Of a DNA stretch of 23,652 nt, positions 1 through 9,000 are shown one piece after another (the first letter of the stretch is position 1; each line of letters begins with the position of its first letter). A program made the position numbers and the translations under genes. This stretch comes from Desulfovibrio sp. (lineage in GTDB: Bacteria > Desulfobacterota > Desulfovibrionia > Desulfovibrionales > Desulfovibrionaceae): positions 11,562 to 35,213 of the forward strand of contig JAAUYX010000019.1 of assembly GCA_014804905.1 (NCBI GenBank). Direction: 5' to 3'. The notes under the pieces are model-generated. The model did no database searches, was not told the origin of the DNA, and saw only the letters and a list, made by a program, of their open reading frames with translations.

Positions 1-60
1 CAGCGCGGCCGCATGGCCACGGCGCGCGCCTACCGGCACCTGAACCTCCTGCTTTCCTGA
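1..60 (+). CDS. ruvB: RuvB Holliday-junction helicase, C-terminal end (partial)
   Basis: Only the last 19 codons and the TGA stop are in the window. They read Q-R-G-R-M-A-T-A-R-A-Y-R-H-L followed by N-L-L-L-S. The R-G-R-x-A-T-x-x-A-x-x-H-L pattern is the conserved end of the RuvB winged-helix domain, which contacts DNA. RuvB is the hexameric ATPase motor that works with RuvA to migrate Holliday junctions during recombinational repair. The gene is followed after 23 bases by a strong hairpin terminator, consistent with a true gene end. The call rests on a very short stretch, so it is likely rather than certain; the rest of the gene would lie to the left of the window. Confidence 0.66.
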   Translation, partial: QRGRMATARAYRHLNLLLS

Positions 61-83
61 ATCTTTCCCATCCCCGCTACGCA

Positions 84-110
84 AAAAGGGCCGGAAATCC
101 CGGCCCTTTT
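84..110. terminator. Bidirectional rho-independent terminator
   Basis: An 11-bp perfect stem (84-94 with 100-110) encloses a 5-base loop. The stem begins with a run of A and ends with a run of T, so a U-tract follows the hairpin on both strands. It ends the ruvB-like gene on the plus strand and the small minus-strand gene that stops at 146. Confidence 0.85.
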
Positions 111-145
111 GTACTTCCTGCGGGCACGCACCCGCGGCTCATGGC

Positions 146-382
146 CTACCAGCGCCGGCTCTGCTCGTGGCCGACGATGCCGCCGGCGAGCGCGCCCACG
201 CCGGCGCCCGCCAGGGCGCCCCAACCGGCCATGCCGCCGGAGATGGCGGCAATGCCCGCGCCGCCGAGCGCGCCCAGGGCCGCGCCGCTGGCCACGCCCT
301 GCTGGGTGCGGCTCATGTTGGTGCAGCCGATGCCGGAGGCGAAAACAACGGCCATGATGCCGATAATCAATGCTTTTTTCAT
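146..382 (-). CDS. Small glycine-zipper lipoprotein-like protein
   Basis: This encodes 78 residues. The start is the ATG at 382, because an AGGAG ribosome-binding site sits just upstream on the minus strand; a start 36 bases earlier has none. Residues 1-19 form a signal sequence (M-K-K, then a hydrophobic stretch) ending at Cys20. The G-I-G-C before the cysteine is a loose lipobox, lacking the usual Leu/Val at -3, so lipidation is probable but not certain. Residues 30-71 are almost entirely Gly and Ala in a GxxxG-like spacing, the glycine-zipper pattern of small outer-membrane-associated proteins related to the Rickettsia 17-kDa antigen and OmpA-linked glycine-zipper families. The precise role is unknown. 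It lies 44 bases downstream of another exported protein on the same strand and probably shares its transcript. Confidence 0.75.
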   Translation of the reverse strand: MKKALIIGIMAVVFASGIGCTNMSRTQQGVASGAALGALGGAGIAAISGGMAGWGALAGAGVGALAGGIVGHEQSRRW

Positions 383-426
383 ATCAGGCTCCTGAAGGCT
401 GGCAGTGACCAGCCGCATGAACGGGT

Positions 427-879
427 TTACTTCTTGGCGGCAAGGCGGGGCGCGATGAGCTCATACCAGATGACGCTCATGACCGGGCGCTGTAGCTCCG
501 TGGGGTGGGCCGCATACCACTCGTCGATCATCTTGATGGCGTCGGCACGCGACACGTTGGCAAAGGCCCCCATCCAGCCCTTTTCAAAGGGCGAAAGCGT
601 ATAGACGGGCTTCTTGCCGGACTTGGCGGCCTGCTCCGCCAGCTTGGCATTGACGAAATATTCCACCGTCACGGCCGAATCGATGCCGAAGAGATAGGCC
701 TTCTTGTCCGATTCCGAGGTGTTGACCCAGATTTCCCCGGTGAACTGGTCAACGGGGTTCCCGGCGGCGTTCATGGCCGGGTCAATGACGTCGGACGTGG
801 CGGCAGGCGCGGCCTGTGCGGCGGCGCACGTCAGGGCGAGGACCAGTGCCAGGCCAAGGCGCAAAAGCGATTTTTTCAC
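427..879 (-). CDS. Periplasmic protein of unknown function with signal peptide
   Basis: This encodes 150 residues starting at a GTG (879). That start has an AAAGGAG site at good spacing and gives a textbook signal peptide: K-K-S-L-L-R, a Leu/Ala-rich core, then A-A-A-Q-A with cleavage around residue 23. The mature part is about 125 residues with many aromatics (W, Y, F), an acidic/basic helix around D-A-I-K-M-I-D-E-W-Y, and a Pro-Val-x-S-V-I-W-Y-E-L-I end. The layout (G-x-I-W, then a short helix, then a y-x-x-x-H-P-x-E-L helix) resembles small periplasmic Rap1a/Tai-type helical proteins, but I would not assign the family on this alone. It is the first gene of a two-gene minus-strand unit with the glycine-zipper gene, behind a plausible sigma70-type promoter at 954-983. 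Confidence 0.8.
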   Translation of the reverse strand: MKKSLLRLGLALVLALTCAAAQAAPAATSDVIDPAMNAAGNPVDQFTGEIWVNTSESDKKAYLFGIDSAVTVEYFVNAKLAEQAAKSGKKPVYTLSPFEKGWMGAFANVSRADAIKMIDEWYAAHPTELQRPVMSVIWYELIAPRLAAKK

Positions 880-953
880 ACGAGGCTCCTTTGCGTTGTC
901 ATGGACGGCCGCACGGCGGGCTGCCCGCGGCGGGAGCTGGGCTCCGTGCGCCG

Positions 954-983
954 AGTATAGCCAGAATTTGCCGAACGCATCAA
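954..983 (-). promoter_or_regulatory. Predicted sigma70-type promoter for the 427-879 gene
   Basis: On the minus strand TTGATG (978-983) and TATACT (954-959) are separated by 18 bases. The -10 box matches the consensus at five of six positions, the -35 at four. The expected start point lies roughly 70 bases upstream of the GTG start. It is predicted from sequence only. Confidence 0.5.
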
Positions 984-1150
984 GGCTTTTTCCGGCGGGG
1001 AATGTCCGGGCCACGGCGCCGCCCCAGGGCTTTGACGGCTTGCGCCATTTATGGCAAGGACTTGTGAGCCGGGCTTGCGCAATGCTGCGGATTCCCGGAA
1101 AAAATCCCTTTCAACTGCACTGGGGCCCGGTTGGCCCCTCTGGAGAGAAC

Positions 1151-3562
1151 ATGCCCGATACCGACCTTGCGGCACAGGACAGCGCCCCCCAGGCCGCGGC
1201 CCCGGACACTGCCAATTCCCCGGCCCAGAAAACGGAAGATGTGTTCACCTTCCGTCGCATGAGCGGCCTTGACCAGGCCATTCTTCAAACCGACTGGGAG
1301 TGGCGCAATCTCGCGAGCCTTGACCAGAAATTGTGGATGGCCATGAGCTGCCCCACGCACGGCCTGGAATTTGATGCCAGGACCCTGGAACTGCTCGACC
1401 CGGACAAGGACGGCAGGATACGCTCGGCGGACATCCTCGCCGCCGTGGCCTGGGTGTGCGACAGGGTGCAGCATCCGGCCCTGCTTCGGGAAGGCGGGGA
1501 GGCCATGCCCCTCGACAACCTGCGCGACGACACCGAGGCCGGGCAGGAGCTTCTGGCCGCGGCAAGGCTGACCCTTGAAAAAAGCGGCGCGGCCGACGCC
1601 GTGGTGGTGACGCCCGCGCAGATCGAGGCCGTGCTCGCCGAAGCGGAAGGCTATGCCTTCAACGGCGACGGCATCGTGCCCGTTTCTTCGGTGCCGGATG
1701 ACGCCAAGGACCTTGCGGACTATGTGCGCGCGGCCCTTGCGGTGGTGGGCGCCAAAAAGGACGCCTCCGGCAAGCCGGGCCTGGACCAGGACCTCGCGGC
1801 CGAGTTTGCCAAACGCCTTGGGGCCACGCGCGATTTCCGCGCACGGGTGGCCGGGGCCTCCCTGCCGCTGGGCGAGGCCACGGCGGCGGCCTGGACGCTG
1901 CTCAGCCGGCTCGGGCCCAAAATCGACGATTATTTCAACCGCTGCCGCATGGCCGATTTCGCGCCCGGCACGCTGGCCGCCCTCAACGAGGAGACGGCCC
2001 TCGCCAACGCGGGCCTGGGACCGGATGGCATCAGCGCCGACCATGTGGGCGAGCTTATCAAGGAAAACCTTGCCGCGACCTTGGTGCGGATGCCGCTGGC
2101 GCGCGTGGCGGCGCGGCAGCCCCTGCCGCTCGACCAGGGCCTCAACCCGGCGTGGCTTGGCGACGTGAAGGAATTTCGCAGCCTGCTTGCGCCTCTGCTG
2201 CCCCAGGGCGCGCAGACCGCGAGCCTGAGCGAGGAGGCGTGGGCGAAGATCAAGGCGGACTTTGCCTCCTATGCCGGTGCGCTGGAGAGCAAGCCCGTTT
2301 ATGACCTGCCCCCGGCGGATGCCATCCGGCTCGACGTGCCGGGGCTCGCTCCGCTGGCGCTGGCCCCCGCGGGGGACGCGCTCGGCCGCGTCTGGATGCC
2401 CGTGGCGCCCAACGAGGACCTCGACAAGCTGGACGACGCGCAGATTGCGCGCTTCCTCGATGCCGCCACGCAAAAGGCCTTTGCGGACCTTGCCCAGAAA
2501 GACCTCGCCGCGCCGAAGATGGCCGCCATCCAGGACCTGGACAAGCTGGCACTCTTCCACGCGCACCTCTACACCCTGCTGATGAACTTCGTTTCGTTCA
2601 TCGACTTTTACGAGCCGGAGAAGCGGGCCATCTTCCAGGCGGGCACGCTCTACCTTGACAGCCGGGAATGCCGCCTCTGCGTGCCCGTGGGCGACCTGGA
2701 GACCCATGTGCGTCTGGCCGCGCAAAGCCATTTGTGCCTCATCTACTGCGACATCCGCCGCACCGAGCAGGACGGCGCCGAGTCCACGGGCTCCATCTCG
2801 GCGGCGCTCACCGCCGGGGACCTGGCCTCGCTCATTGACGGCCGTCACGGCCTCTTCATCGACAATCACGGCCGGGAATGGGATTCCGTCATCAGCAAGG
2901 TGGTGCACAATCCCATCAGCCTGCGCGAGGCGGTGTGGGCTCCCTATATCCGCATCTCCAACCTCATCAGCGAACAGGTGCACAAGGTCCTCGCCGCCAA
3001 GGAGGAGAACGTCAGCAAGGCCAGCGCCGAGGCTGTGGGCACGGTGGCCTCCAAGCCCGCGGAAGCCAAGCAATCCTTTGATTTCGCCAAGGGCGCAGGC
3101 ATTTTCGCCGCCGTCAGTGTGGCCCTCAGCGTGCTCAGCGCGGCCTTCGCCTATATCGCCAATTCGCTTGCCTCCCTCGGGTGGCTGTGGCCGCTGGCCC
3201 TCGTCGGGGTATTCCTCTGCATTTCCGGGCCCTCGGTGCTCATCGCCTGGTTCAAGCTCCGGCGCCGGAGCCTCGGGCCCCTGCTGGACGCTTCGGGCTG
3301 GGCCGTCAACCAGGGCGCGCCCATCAACCTGGTCATGGGCCAGACACTGACCAGCGTCGGCAAGATGCCCCCTCACGCCCGCCGGAACATGGACGACCCC
3401 TACCGGCTGACGGCCCGGATGCGCAAGACGCGCAACCGCATCCGTTTCTGGTTCTGGTTCCTGTTCCTTCTGGCGCTCGCCATCGGCAGCTTCGCCCTCT
3501 ATTGCCACTGGTTCGGCCTGCCTGCGTGGTTCACCGCCCTCCTGGCGCACAAGCCTGCATAG
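1151..3562 (+). CDS. Large EF-hand-containing membrane protein of unknown function
   Basis: This encodes 803 residues. The reading frame is open further upstream, but ATG 1151 is chosen because a GGAGAG site precedes it and the upstream part overlaps the divergent gene. Residues 83-94 form a canonical EF-hand calcium loop (D83, D85, D87, G88, I90, D94). A second N-G-D-G-I stretch at 171-175 looks like a degenerate partner loop. Residues 1-30 are low-complexity Ala/Pro; the middle is a long, mostly helical soluble region. Three membrane segments lie at about 650-672, 676-702 and 766-787. Between the last two is a conserved-looking block (L-R-R-R-S-L-G-P-L-L-D-A-S-G-W-A-V-N). I recall similar blocks in uncharacterised large proteins of anaerobes, but cannot name a family. 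One reading is a calcium-responsive cytoplasmic domain tethered to the inner membrane; the function is unknown. Confidence 0.85.
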   Translation: MPDTDLAAQDSAPQAAAPDTANSPAQKTEDVFTFRRMSGLDQAILQTDWEWRNLASLDQKLWMAMSCPTHGLEFDARTLELLDPDKDGRIRSADILAAVAWVCDRVQHPALLREGGEAMPLDNLRDDTEAGQELLAAARLTLEKSGAADAVVVTPAQIEAVLAEAEGYAFNGDGIVPVSSVPDDAKDLADYVRAALAVVGAKKDASGKPGLDQDLAAEFAKRLGATRDFRARVAGASLPLGEATAAAWTLLSRLGPKIDDYFNRCRMADFAPGTLAALNEETALANAGLGPDGISADHVGELIKENLAATLVRMPLARVAARQPLPLDQGLNPAWLGDVKEFRSLLAPLLPQGAQTASLSEEAWAKIKADFASYAGALESKPVYDLPPADAIRLDVPGLAPLALAPAGDALGRVWMPVAPNEDLDKLDDAQIARFLDAATQKAFADLAQKDLAAPKMAAIQDLDKLALFHAHLYTLLMNFVSFIDFYEPEKRAIFQAGTLYLDSRECRLCVPVGDLETHVRLAAQSHLCLIYCDIRRTEQDGAESTGSISAALTAGDLASLIDGRHGLFIDNHGREWDSVISKVVHNPISLREAVWAPYIRISNLISEQVHKVLAAKEENVSKASAEAVGTVASKPAEAKQSFDFAKGAGIFAAVSVALSVLSAAFAYIANSLASLGWLWPLALVGVFLCISGPSVLIAWFKLRRRSLGPLLDASGWAVNQGAPINLVMGQTLTSVGKMPPHARRNMDDPYRLTARMRKTRNRIRFWFWFLFLLALAIGSFALYCHWFGLPAWFTALLAHKPA

Positions 3563-3864
3563 GGCTTGTTGGAGGCAAAAGCTGCTCACACTGCGAGAGT
3601 GGGGTTTTAGAGAAAGGGGCTGCCGGATACGGCAGCCCCTTGAAATTCCGCCTGTTTGTCCGGCAAATTAATACTCTCAGTGCGAGAGAAAATTTTTTGG
3701 AACCACGATGAGGGACAGTTTTGCCACTGCAATGGCACCAGGGCGCACATATCCCCTCGTTTCAGGACCCGCGCTAATGGCAGCACACTCCGTTAACGAT
3801 TGCTTCTTCCCTAACCAGTTCTTGGAGAAACTTAAAAAAGATTAATCCTGGATAGGCAGGTCAC
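3563..3864. other. Intergenic region at the left edge of the AT-rich island
   Basis: No gene is visible. The first part contains two short hairpin-like elements around two copies of TGCGAGAG (3592-3599 and 3681-3688) and a 12-bp hairpin between them (3614-3641). CTCTC/GAGAG (3674-3688), followed by a run of A then T, could act as an additional weak terminator. From about 3690 the base composition becomes markedly richer in A and T. No convincing promoter for the downstream channel gene was found by eye. Confidence 0.5.
3614..3641 (+). terminator. Hairpin downstream of the EF-hand gene, probable terminator
   Basis: An 11-bp perfect stem (3614-3624 with 3631-3641) can close by one further G-C pair onto a GATA loop. 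It lies 51 bases after the stop of the 803-residue gene. There is no clear U-tract after it, so it may be a weak terminator or an mRNA 3'-end stabiliser. Confidence 0.5.
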
Positions 3865-5199
3865 ATGATTTCCTTACTCCGCACTGAAATTGCTCAATGG
3901 TTGATCGATATTGTGGACTGGTTCCTGAAAGTTACCGGTCTTGACGGCAAAACTTCTGTCCAAGAGGCAATCTATGTTCTCCTGGTCATGGTGCTCGCAC
4001 TGGGCATCAGTCATGGGTTGCAGAAACTTGTACTATTCATTATGCGACGATTGCCGATTTTCAGGAAAAACAGATGGGTAGAACACATCAGGAAACTCAG
4101 GACACTTGAACAATGCTCCAAATTCATAGCGCCTGCAGTTTTCCTTGGCTTGGTATCATTTTCATTTACTGGTGAAAACACAACTTTATATATAATCATC
4201 AAATGTGCAATAATCTATCTAATAATAACCCTGGCGATTGCTCTCTGTGCCGTTTTTAAACTTGAATGGATTATTTTCAATGAACTAAAAAATACCAAAA
4301 ATTTACCTTTAGAAGGCATTCTCAATATGTGCCGAGGGATTATATGGATTATTGCAGTCATCCTCATCACATCAGTGCTTATAGATGAATCTCCATTTTC
4401 ACTGCTCGCCGGGCTCGGCGCGTTGTCCGCCGTTCTTCTGCTTATATTTAAGGACAGCATACTGGGACTTGTGGCAACAATTCAGCTCTCAAGCAATGAT
4501 ATGATAAGAAAGGGTGACTGGATTGTCGTTGACGGAACATCGGTAAACGGCAACGTGCTGGACGTAACGCTTTCCTCAGTCAAAGTGAAGAATTGGGACA
4601 ACACAACAGCCATACTTTCTCCATATAAACTCATTTCTGGATCATTTGTAAACTGGCGCGGCATGTTTGATTCTGGCGCAAGGCGCATAGAATCATGCAT
4701 ATATATCAATCCGTGCAGTGTAAAGCAGACCACGCAGGCGCTCTTCTCCTCAATATCGAAGAAATACTCTCTGCTGCAGAAGCAGATAGCAGATGCGATT
4801 ACCGAAGGGGGGCTCGACCTGACCAAAGCTCCACTCCAGAGCGGCATGGCCACGAATCTCGGCCTGTACCGGGCATATATGTTCGCCTATCTTCGCGCAC
4901 ATCCCAGGATCGCACAGAATGAGTGGCTGCTTGTCAATCTTCAACCCGAGGTGGAGTTTGGTATCCCGGTGCGGGTATATTGCTATTCCAATGTGACGTC
5001 CTGGGTGGAGTATGTCCAAATCAATGATGAGGTACTGGAACATTTCTTCTCTGTTACAAAAGATTTTGAGCTTGAATTATGCAATTATAATATCTATACG
5101 AACAAAGTTCTCATGGGCCAATCAATATCTTCAACAGCTAATGGGGGGCTTCAGCCGTCTTCAGCGGTGGGAAAAATTTATAGAAACGGTGCGCAATGA
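3865..5199 (+). CDS. MscS-family mechanosensitive channel, YbdG type
   Basis: This encodes 444 residues, close to the size of E. coli YbdG (about 415). Hydrophobic segments fall at about 36-59, 88-102, 108-131, 157-173 and a Gly/Ala/Ser-rich pore helix at about 178-204 (S-L-L-A-G-L-G-A-L-S-A-V). The MscS beta-domain follows (R-K-G-D-W-I-V-V-D-G, then V-N-G-N-V, then a W-D-N-T-T block near 244-248). The signature F-V-N-W-R-G-M-F-D-S-G-A-R-R-I at 261-275 is characteristic of the YbdG branch. The family opens on membrane tension and protects cells from osmotic downshock. The start has only a weak site (GGCAGG). Codon use is AT-rich and includes many ATA and TTA codons, unlike every other gene in the window, which suggests horizontal acquisition. 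It has no operon partner. Confidence 0.9.
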   Translation: MISLLRTEIAQWLIDIVDWFLKVTGLDGKTSVQEAIYVLLVMVLALGISHGLQKLVLFIMRRLPIFRKNRWVEHIRKLRTLEQCSKFIAPAVFLGLVSFSFTGENTTLYIIIKCAIIYLIITLAIALCAVFKLEWIIFNELKNTKNLPLEGILNMCRGIIWIIAVILITSVLIDESPFSLLAGLGALSAVLLLIFKDSILGLVATIQLSSNDMIRKGDWIVVDGTSVNGNVLDVTLSSVKVKNWDNTTAILSPYKLISGSFVNWRGMFDSGARRIESCIYINPCSVKQTTQALFSSISKKYSLLQKQIADAITEGGLDLTKAPLQSGMATNLGLYRAYMFAYLRAHPRIAQNEWLLVNLQPEVEFGIPVRVYCYSNVTSWVEYVQINDEVLEHFFSVTKDFELELCNYNIYTNKVLMGQSISSTANGGLQPSSAVGKIYRNGAQ

Positions 5200-5618
5200 T
5201 TAAACTTTTCACTCATCCAGGGCCGCTATCCCAACAAGCCGAGTCCTCAGCTAAGGCAAGATATTGTAGACAGTGTCGTTATTTGAGATGAGCCAAAATG
5301 ACACTCTACCGACATGCTTATTATCAGGAGTGAAGCAGTGTTTTTTATCATCGTGGAGAGCGATTGTTCGTCAAGGCTCCATTTCCCTAAATGAATCTTT
5401 AGGAAAATAATGAAACCGACAAAGATATTTGACCCAATGACGTAGCCTCTTTCGACTTTTAAGGAAGAATAACCGTATTTTCTCAATCCCGTTGAAGGAA
5501 CTTCACAAGCATAACAGTGCCATATCCGTTGCCGGCAAGAAAATATCTGACATCTCTTCCCTGGTTTGGATGCCGGCGAGCAGGCTGCAACCTACCTGGG
5601 GCATAAATATTTTTTCCG

Positions 5619-5649
5619 GCAAATGGTGCGAGTATATTGCACCATTTGC
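5619..5649. repeat. Perfect 11-bp inverted repeat
   Basis: Bases 5619-5629 pair exactly with 5639-5649 around a 9-base AT-rich spacer. No U-tract follows on either strand, so a terminator is unlikely. It could be an operator, a recombination site or a relic of a mobile element. Confidence 0.6.
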
Positions 5650-5898
5650 TCCAGCTGCGTGAGGTTTACCTTTGATATGACTAGCTTTACACATGAGTCA
5701 CTCAAAATGTGGTTCGGTTTTGAGAATTTGAGGTAATCTTTGGTAGATATGTTCTGAGGGCGATAAGCAGCTTACCTGCTCTCTTTTTTTGAGAAAAGCA
5801 GCAGTGCGCTACAAAAATTTAAGTGAAATGACGACATAATCTTAAACGCAGAAGGCCACTGCCGCAAGCGGAAAAAGAAAGTAAAAGAGTTAAAACAA

Positions 5899-5928
5899 AA
5901 GCGGGCAACCGCGATGGGCTGCCCGCTT
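5899..5928 (-). terminator. Rho-independent terminator for the 6042-9065 gene
   Basis: A 9-bp perfect stem (5899-5907 with 5920-5928) is followed on the minus strand by a T-rich tail (TTGTTTT). It lies 113 bases beyond the stop of the large membrane protein gene. Confidence 0.75.
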
Positions 5929-6041
5929 GGTTATGACACGGATACATGGATTTTTCGTCTACATCAGCCCATATCCTAGCGCCCGGCTTTCCGTCGTGCC
6001 CACGCTTTTTCGTGGTTCAGGCCCCGGTATTTCCCCCTTCA

Positions 6042-9000
6042 TCAGGCCGCGGCGGAATGGGCGAGCCCGGCGTGGTGGGCGCGTTGCAGCTTTTGCGGGC
6101 GGCACAGCTTGCTCATCAGGCGTAGATACTGCTTGTGCTTGCTGAGGAAGAAGGCCAGCGGCGGCGAGAAATTGCGCCCCAAAAGGCCATCCACCAGCAT
6201 CTGGCTGATTTCCCGCTCGCGCGTGAGCACAAGCTGCGCCCGGGCCAGCACATGCCGGTCGGCGTCGGGCATGGTGACGAGCATCTTGCGGAAGGCCTCC
6301 TGCGCGCGCGGCTGGTAATACCAGAAATACATGAGGTCCAGGGCGTTGATGATAAAGGCTTTTTCAAGCTCGCGCCCGCGGGAGCCGCCGTGCCCCTTGA
6401 GGCCCCCGGGCCGCGCCAGCATGACGAGCGCGTCCTCCTGCGGGAAGAGGAGCTCAAGGCGCGTGTAACAGGCGAAAACATTGGCAATCTTGCTCTTGTA
6501 GTCCCAGCGGCGCATTCGCAGGTTGACCTGGCTGTCGGCATAGCCCTCGATGATGGCGGCCACCGTGTCGGAAGCCATCTTGGAGACCACGGCCGCGCTG
6601 GGCACAAGGTAGAGCTCGGGCTGGGCCACGCCCACGGCGAGGAGCAGCTGGAAGAGCAGGTAGTCATAGAACGACGACACCGGGATCGCGAGGCCGCTGC
6701 GGAAGAAGTTGCCGATGGCCGCCTCCTTGGGGAAGCCGCGGAAGACGTTGTGCGCGCAGATATAGAAGCCGTTGACGATGTTGAGCACCGTAAACACGAG
6801 GGTGGGGTGGTTTTCCACGGAATAGCCGAGTCCGTCCTGGAGCAGCCACACGCGCACCATGACTTCGAGGAGCAGCACGGAAATGCCGGTATACATCAGC
6901 GAATCGCAAATCCTGCTGATGCTCACCTGGTCCTTCCAGTGGATGAGCGTGCCCCGTGAAAAGCCGTTGGCGGCAAACATCATCTGCACAACATTGCGCA
7001 CGCCGGTGATGCCGAACCAGATGAAGGTGCCGAACCAGGCGAGGAACCACCAGTTCTGGGTATAGAGGAAGGAGGCGAAGGCCGGGATGAAGCCCAAAAG
7101 CACCTTGAGCCAGTTGCTGATGGAGCTGTTGAGATAGGTCGGCCCGAGGCGCGCGGGGCCCCCTGAGGGCCCGTGCCCGAGGAGGTTGTTCTGGCGCGCC
7201 TGGTTGAGGCCGCCCAGATTGGCGATATTGCCGTGCTTGCAGATGCGGCAGTATTCGCTGGCGGTTTTCCACTCGCTCTTGCGCTCCATGCCAAGGTGGT
7301 GGCAGCCGGGCAGGCGCCGCAAATGCGCGGCGAGCTTTTGGAGGAAGTTGGGATTTTCCGGCGCGCGGAATGTCTCGGTTTCCTCCACCGGGGAGCAGAG
7401 CGGGATAGGCCGCGCCTGTTGCGGCTTGCGCCTGAGCTCGGCGAGGGCCCGCGGGGGCAGGGTCTCCTTGAGCACCAGGCCCATGCCGTAGGAGCGGCGC
7501 CCCCCCGAACTCGTGCCCAGGCGCGACTTGAGCGGGCTGTGGCGGTAATGCTCCCAGAGTTTGGGCACATTGCGGAGAATATTCTTGAACTTGGCCGCCC
7601 GCACTTCGTCGCCCACGCGCTCCAGGTGCCGCCCCATCTGGCGAATCATCTGCTTTACGCGCGGGCCCAGGCCGAGATTGAGCGCGCGCTGCAACTCGCC
7701 GATGGCCTCAAGGTCGTGGAGCCGGCCTTCCAGCCAGGCGCGCATGTTGAAGATTTCAAGGTGGGTGATGGCCCCGTGGCAGTCGGAAAGCACCTCCGCC
7801 ACATCCTCCACGCGAAGGTCGGTGAGGCCCAGCACGAGGCGGTAGCCGGGATTGAGCTCCTGCAGCTCGTGCACCAGTTCCTGCGGGGAAAGGCGCAACA
7901 GTTCCGGCACGTTTTCCAGGCCCGGCTCGAGCAGGTCGCGCACTTCCGGCAACGTCTCGGGATTGAGCCATTCATCGGCGATGATGTCCGCGCTCAGGGT
8001 CTCGAGCGCGGCGAGTTCCGCGGCGTTGGCCGCGGCATCGGCCGTGGCGAGGCTTTTCGCCCTTTCCTGCGCCGCCGGAAGCACATGGCGGTGCATATAT
8101 TCGGAGAGATGGTGAAGGGAGGGCTGCCCCCGGCCCACGAAATGGAGAAATTCCTGCTGGTCGAGCGGTGGCACGTCCACGCCCCAGTCCGCCATGAGGC
8201 GCGCCCGCGACTCCCCGTTCCAGGCGTTGAGGATATGAAGGATGCGCGCCTTTTTCCAGGCGAGGACCTCGCGGCCCTTCTTCATGATTTCCGTCAGCTT
8301 CGGATTGTGAAGAAACTCGAGAAAGTCCTCGTTGGAGCTGAAACCGCGCGGTATCCAGAACAGGCGCGCATAGTGCCCGTAGAAGGGCACCTGGTACTCG
8401 ATACCGATACGCACGGTGAGTCCGGTGATTTCCGAGGCCCGCAATATCTCCCGCGCCGCATCCGGGGGCACCCAGTACTCATAGCCGATGGTGATGTCCC
8501 GGATGCCCTTGATCCAGGCGTCCATGATGAGGTGGGTGGGGGTTTTGCGGCCCTTGGTGTTGGCGTCGTAGACGTGGTCGTCAAAGGCTATCTGGTTCCA
8601 TTCCTCGGGCATTTCCGGCAGGTGGTAGCGGGCGAGCATATGCCGGACGATGCGCGGCGTGCCCTGTACGGTGCGCCGGAAGTCATGGGCCAGCTTGAGC
8701 TGGGTCAGGCGGTCGCCGTGGGCGCGCACCATGTCCTTCATGATTTGCATGAGTACGCGGGCGGTGTTGCGCCTGAGCAGCGAGTGGGCGCTGTTGAGCA
8801 CCTCGTCGTAGAGCACTTCGAGGGCGAGCAGCCTGTCCCTGGCCTGCGCGTCGCCCGCCTCGAGGTTGCGGAGCAGGTTGATGACCGCCGAGGCCATGCG
8901 CGCCACGGGCGTTGCGGCCAGCTCCTTGATGCCGTGCGGATGGAGGTTCGGGTCAAAAAGGCCGTTGTCCGAAGGGCCGGTACGCGAATCAAGGATGTGG

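Larger units (their letters stand above)
5200..6041. other. AT-rich gene-free stretch after the MscS gene
   Basis: About 840 bases hold no gene I can support. Two minus-strand frames of 60-80 codons (5247-5486, 5503-5694) lack ribosome-binding sites and resemble nothing I know. A plus-strand frame open from about 5437 to 5664 has no good start and could be a decayed gene fragment. A perfect 11-bp inverted repeat lies at 5619-5649. At 5766-5790 a short AGCAG/CTGCT hairpin is followed by CTCTTTTTTT, which could be the end of a small plus-strand RNA. The right end carries the terminator of the large minus-strand gene (5899-5928); GC-rich host-type sequence resumes from about 5980. Confidence 0.5.

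Noticed and set aside
1032..1060. TTGACG at 1032 as a promoter for the 803-residue gene
   Set aside because: No acceptable -10 box occurs at 16-18 bases downstream.
704..1150. Upstream in-frame extension of the EF-hand protein, adding about 149 residues
   Set aside because: It overlaps the divergent gene at 427-879, has low-complexity Arg/Ala content, and the internal ATG at 1151 has a clear ribosome-binding site.
1049..3589. Long minus-strand open frame opposite the EF-hand gene
   Set aside because: It is a high-GC antisense frame rich in Gly, Arg and His with no ribosome-binding site or domain; the plus-strand protein has clear motifs.
3592..3688. Direct repeat TGCGAGAG at 3592-3599 and 3681-3688 as possible attachment sites
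   Set aside because: Only eight bases, both copies lie inside short hairpins, and no third copy was seen at the right edge of the AT-rich segment.
5247..5694. Two minus-strand frames of 79 and 63 residues in the AT-rich stretch
   Set aside because: No ribosome-binding sites, the first would start with TTG, and no recognisable family; left as unexplained sequence.
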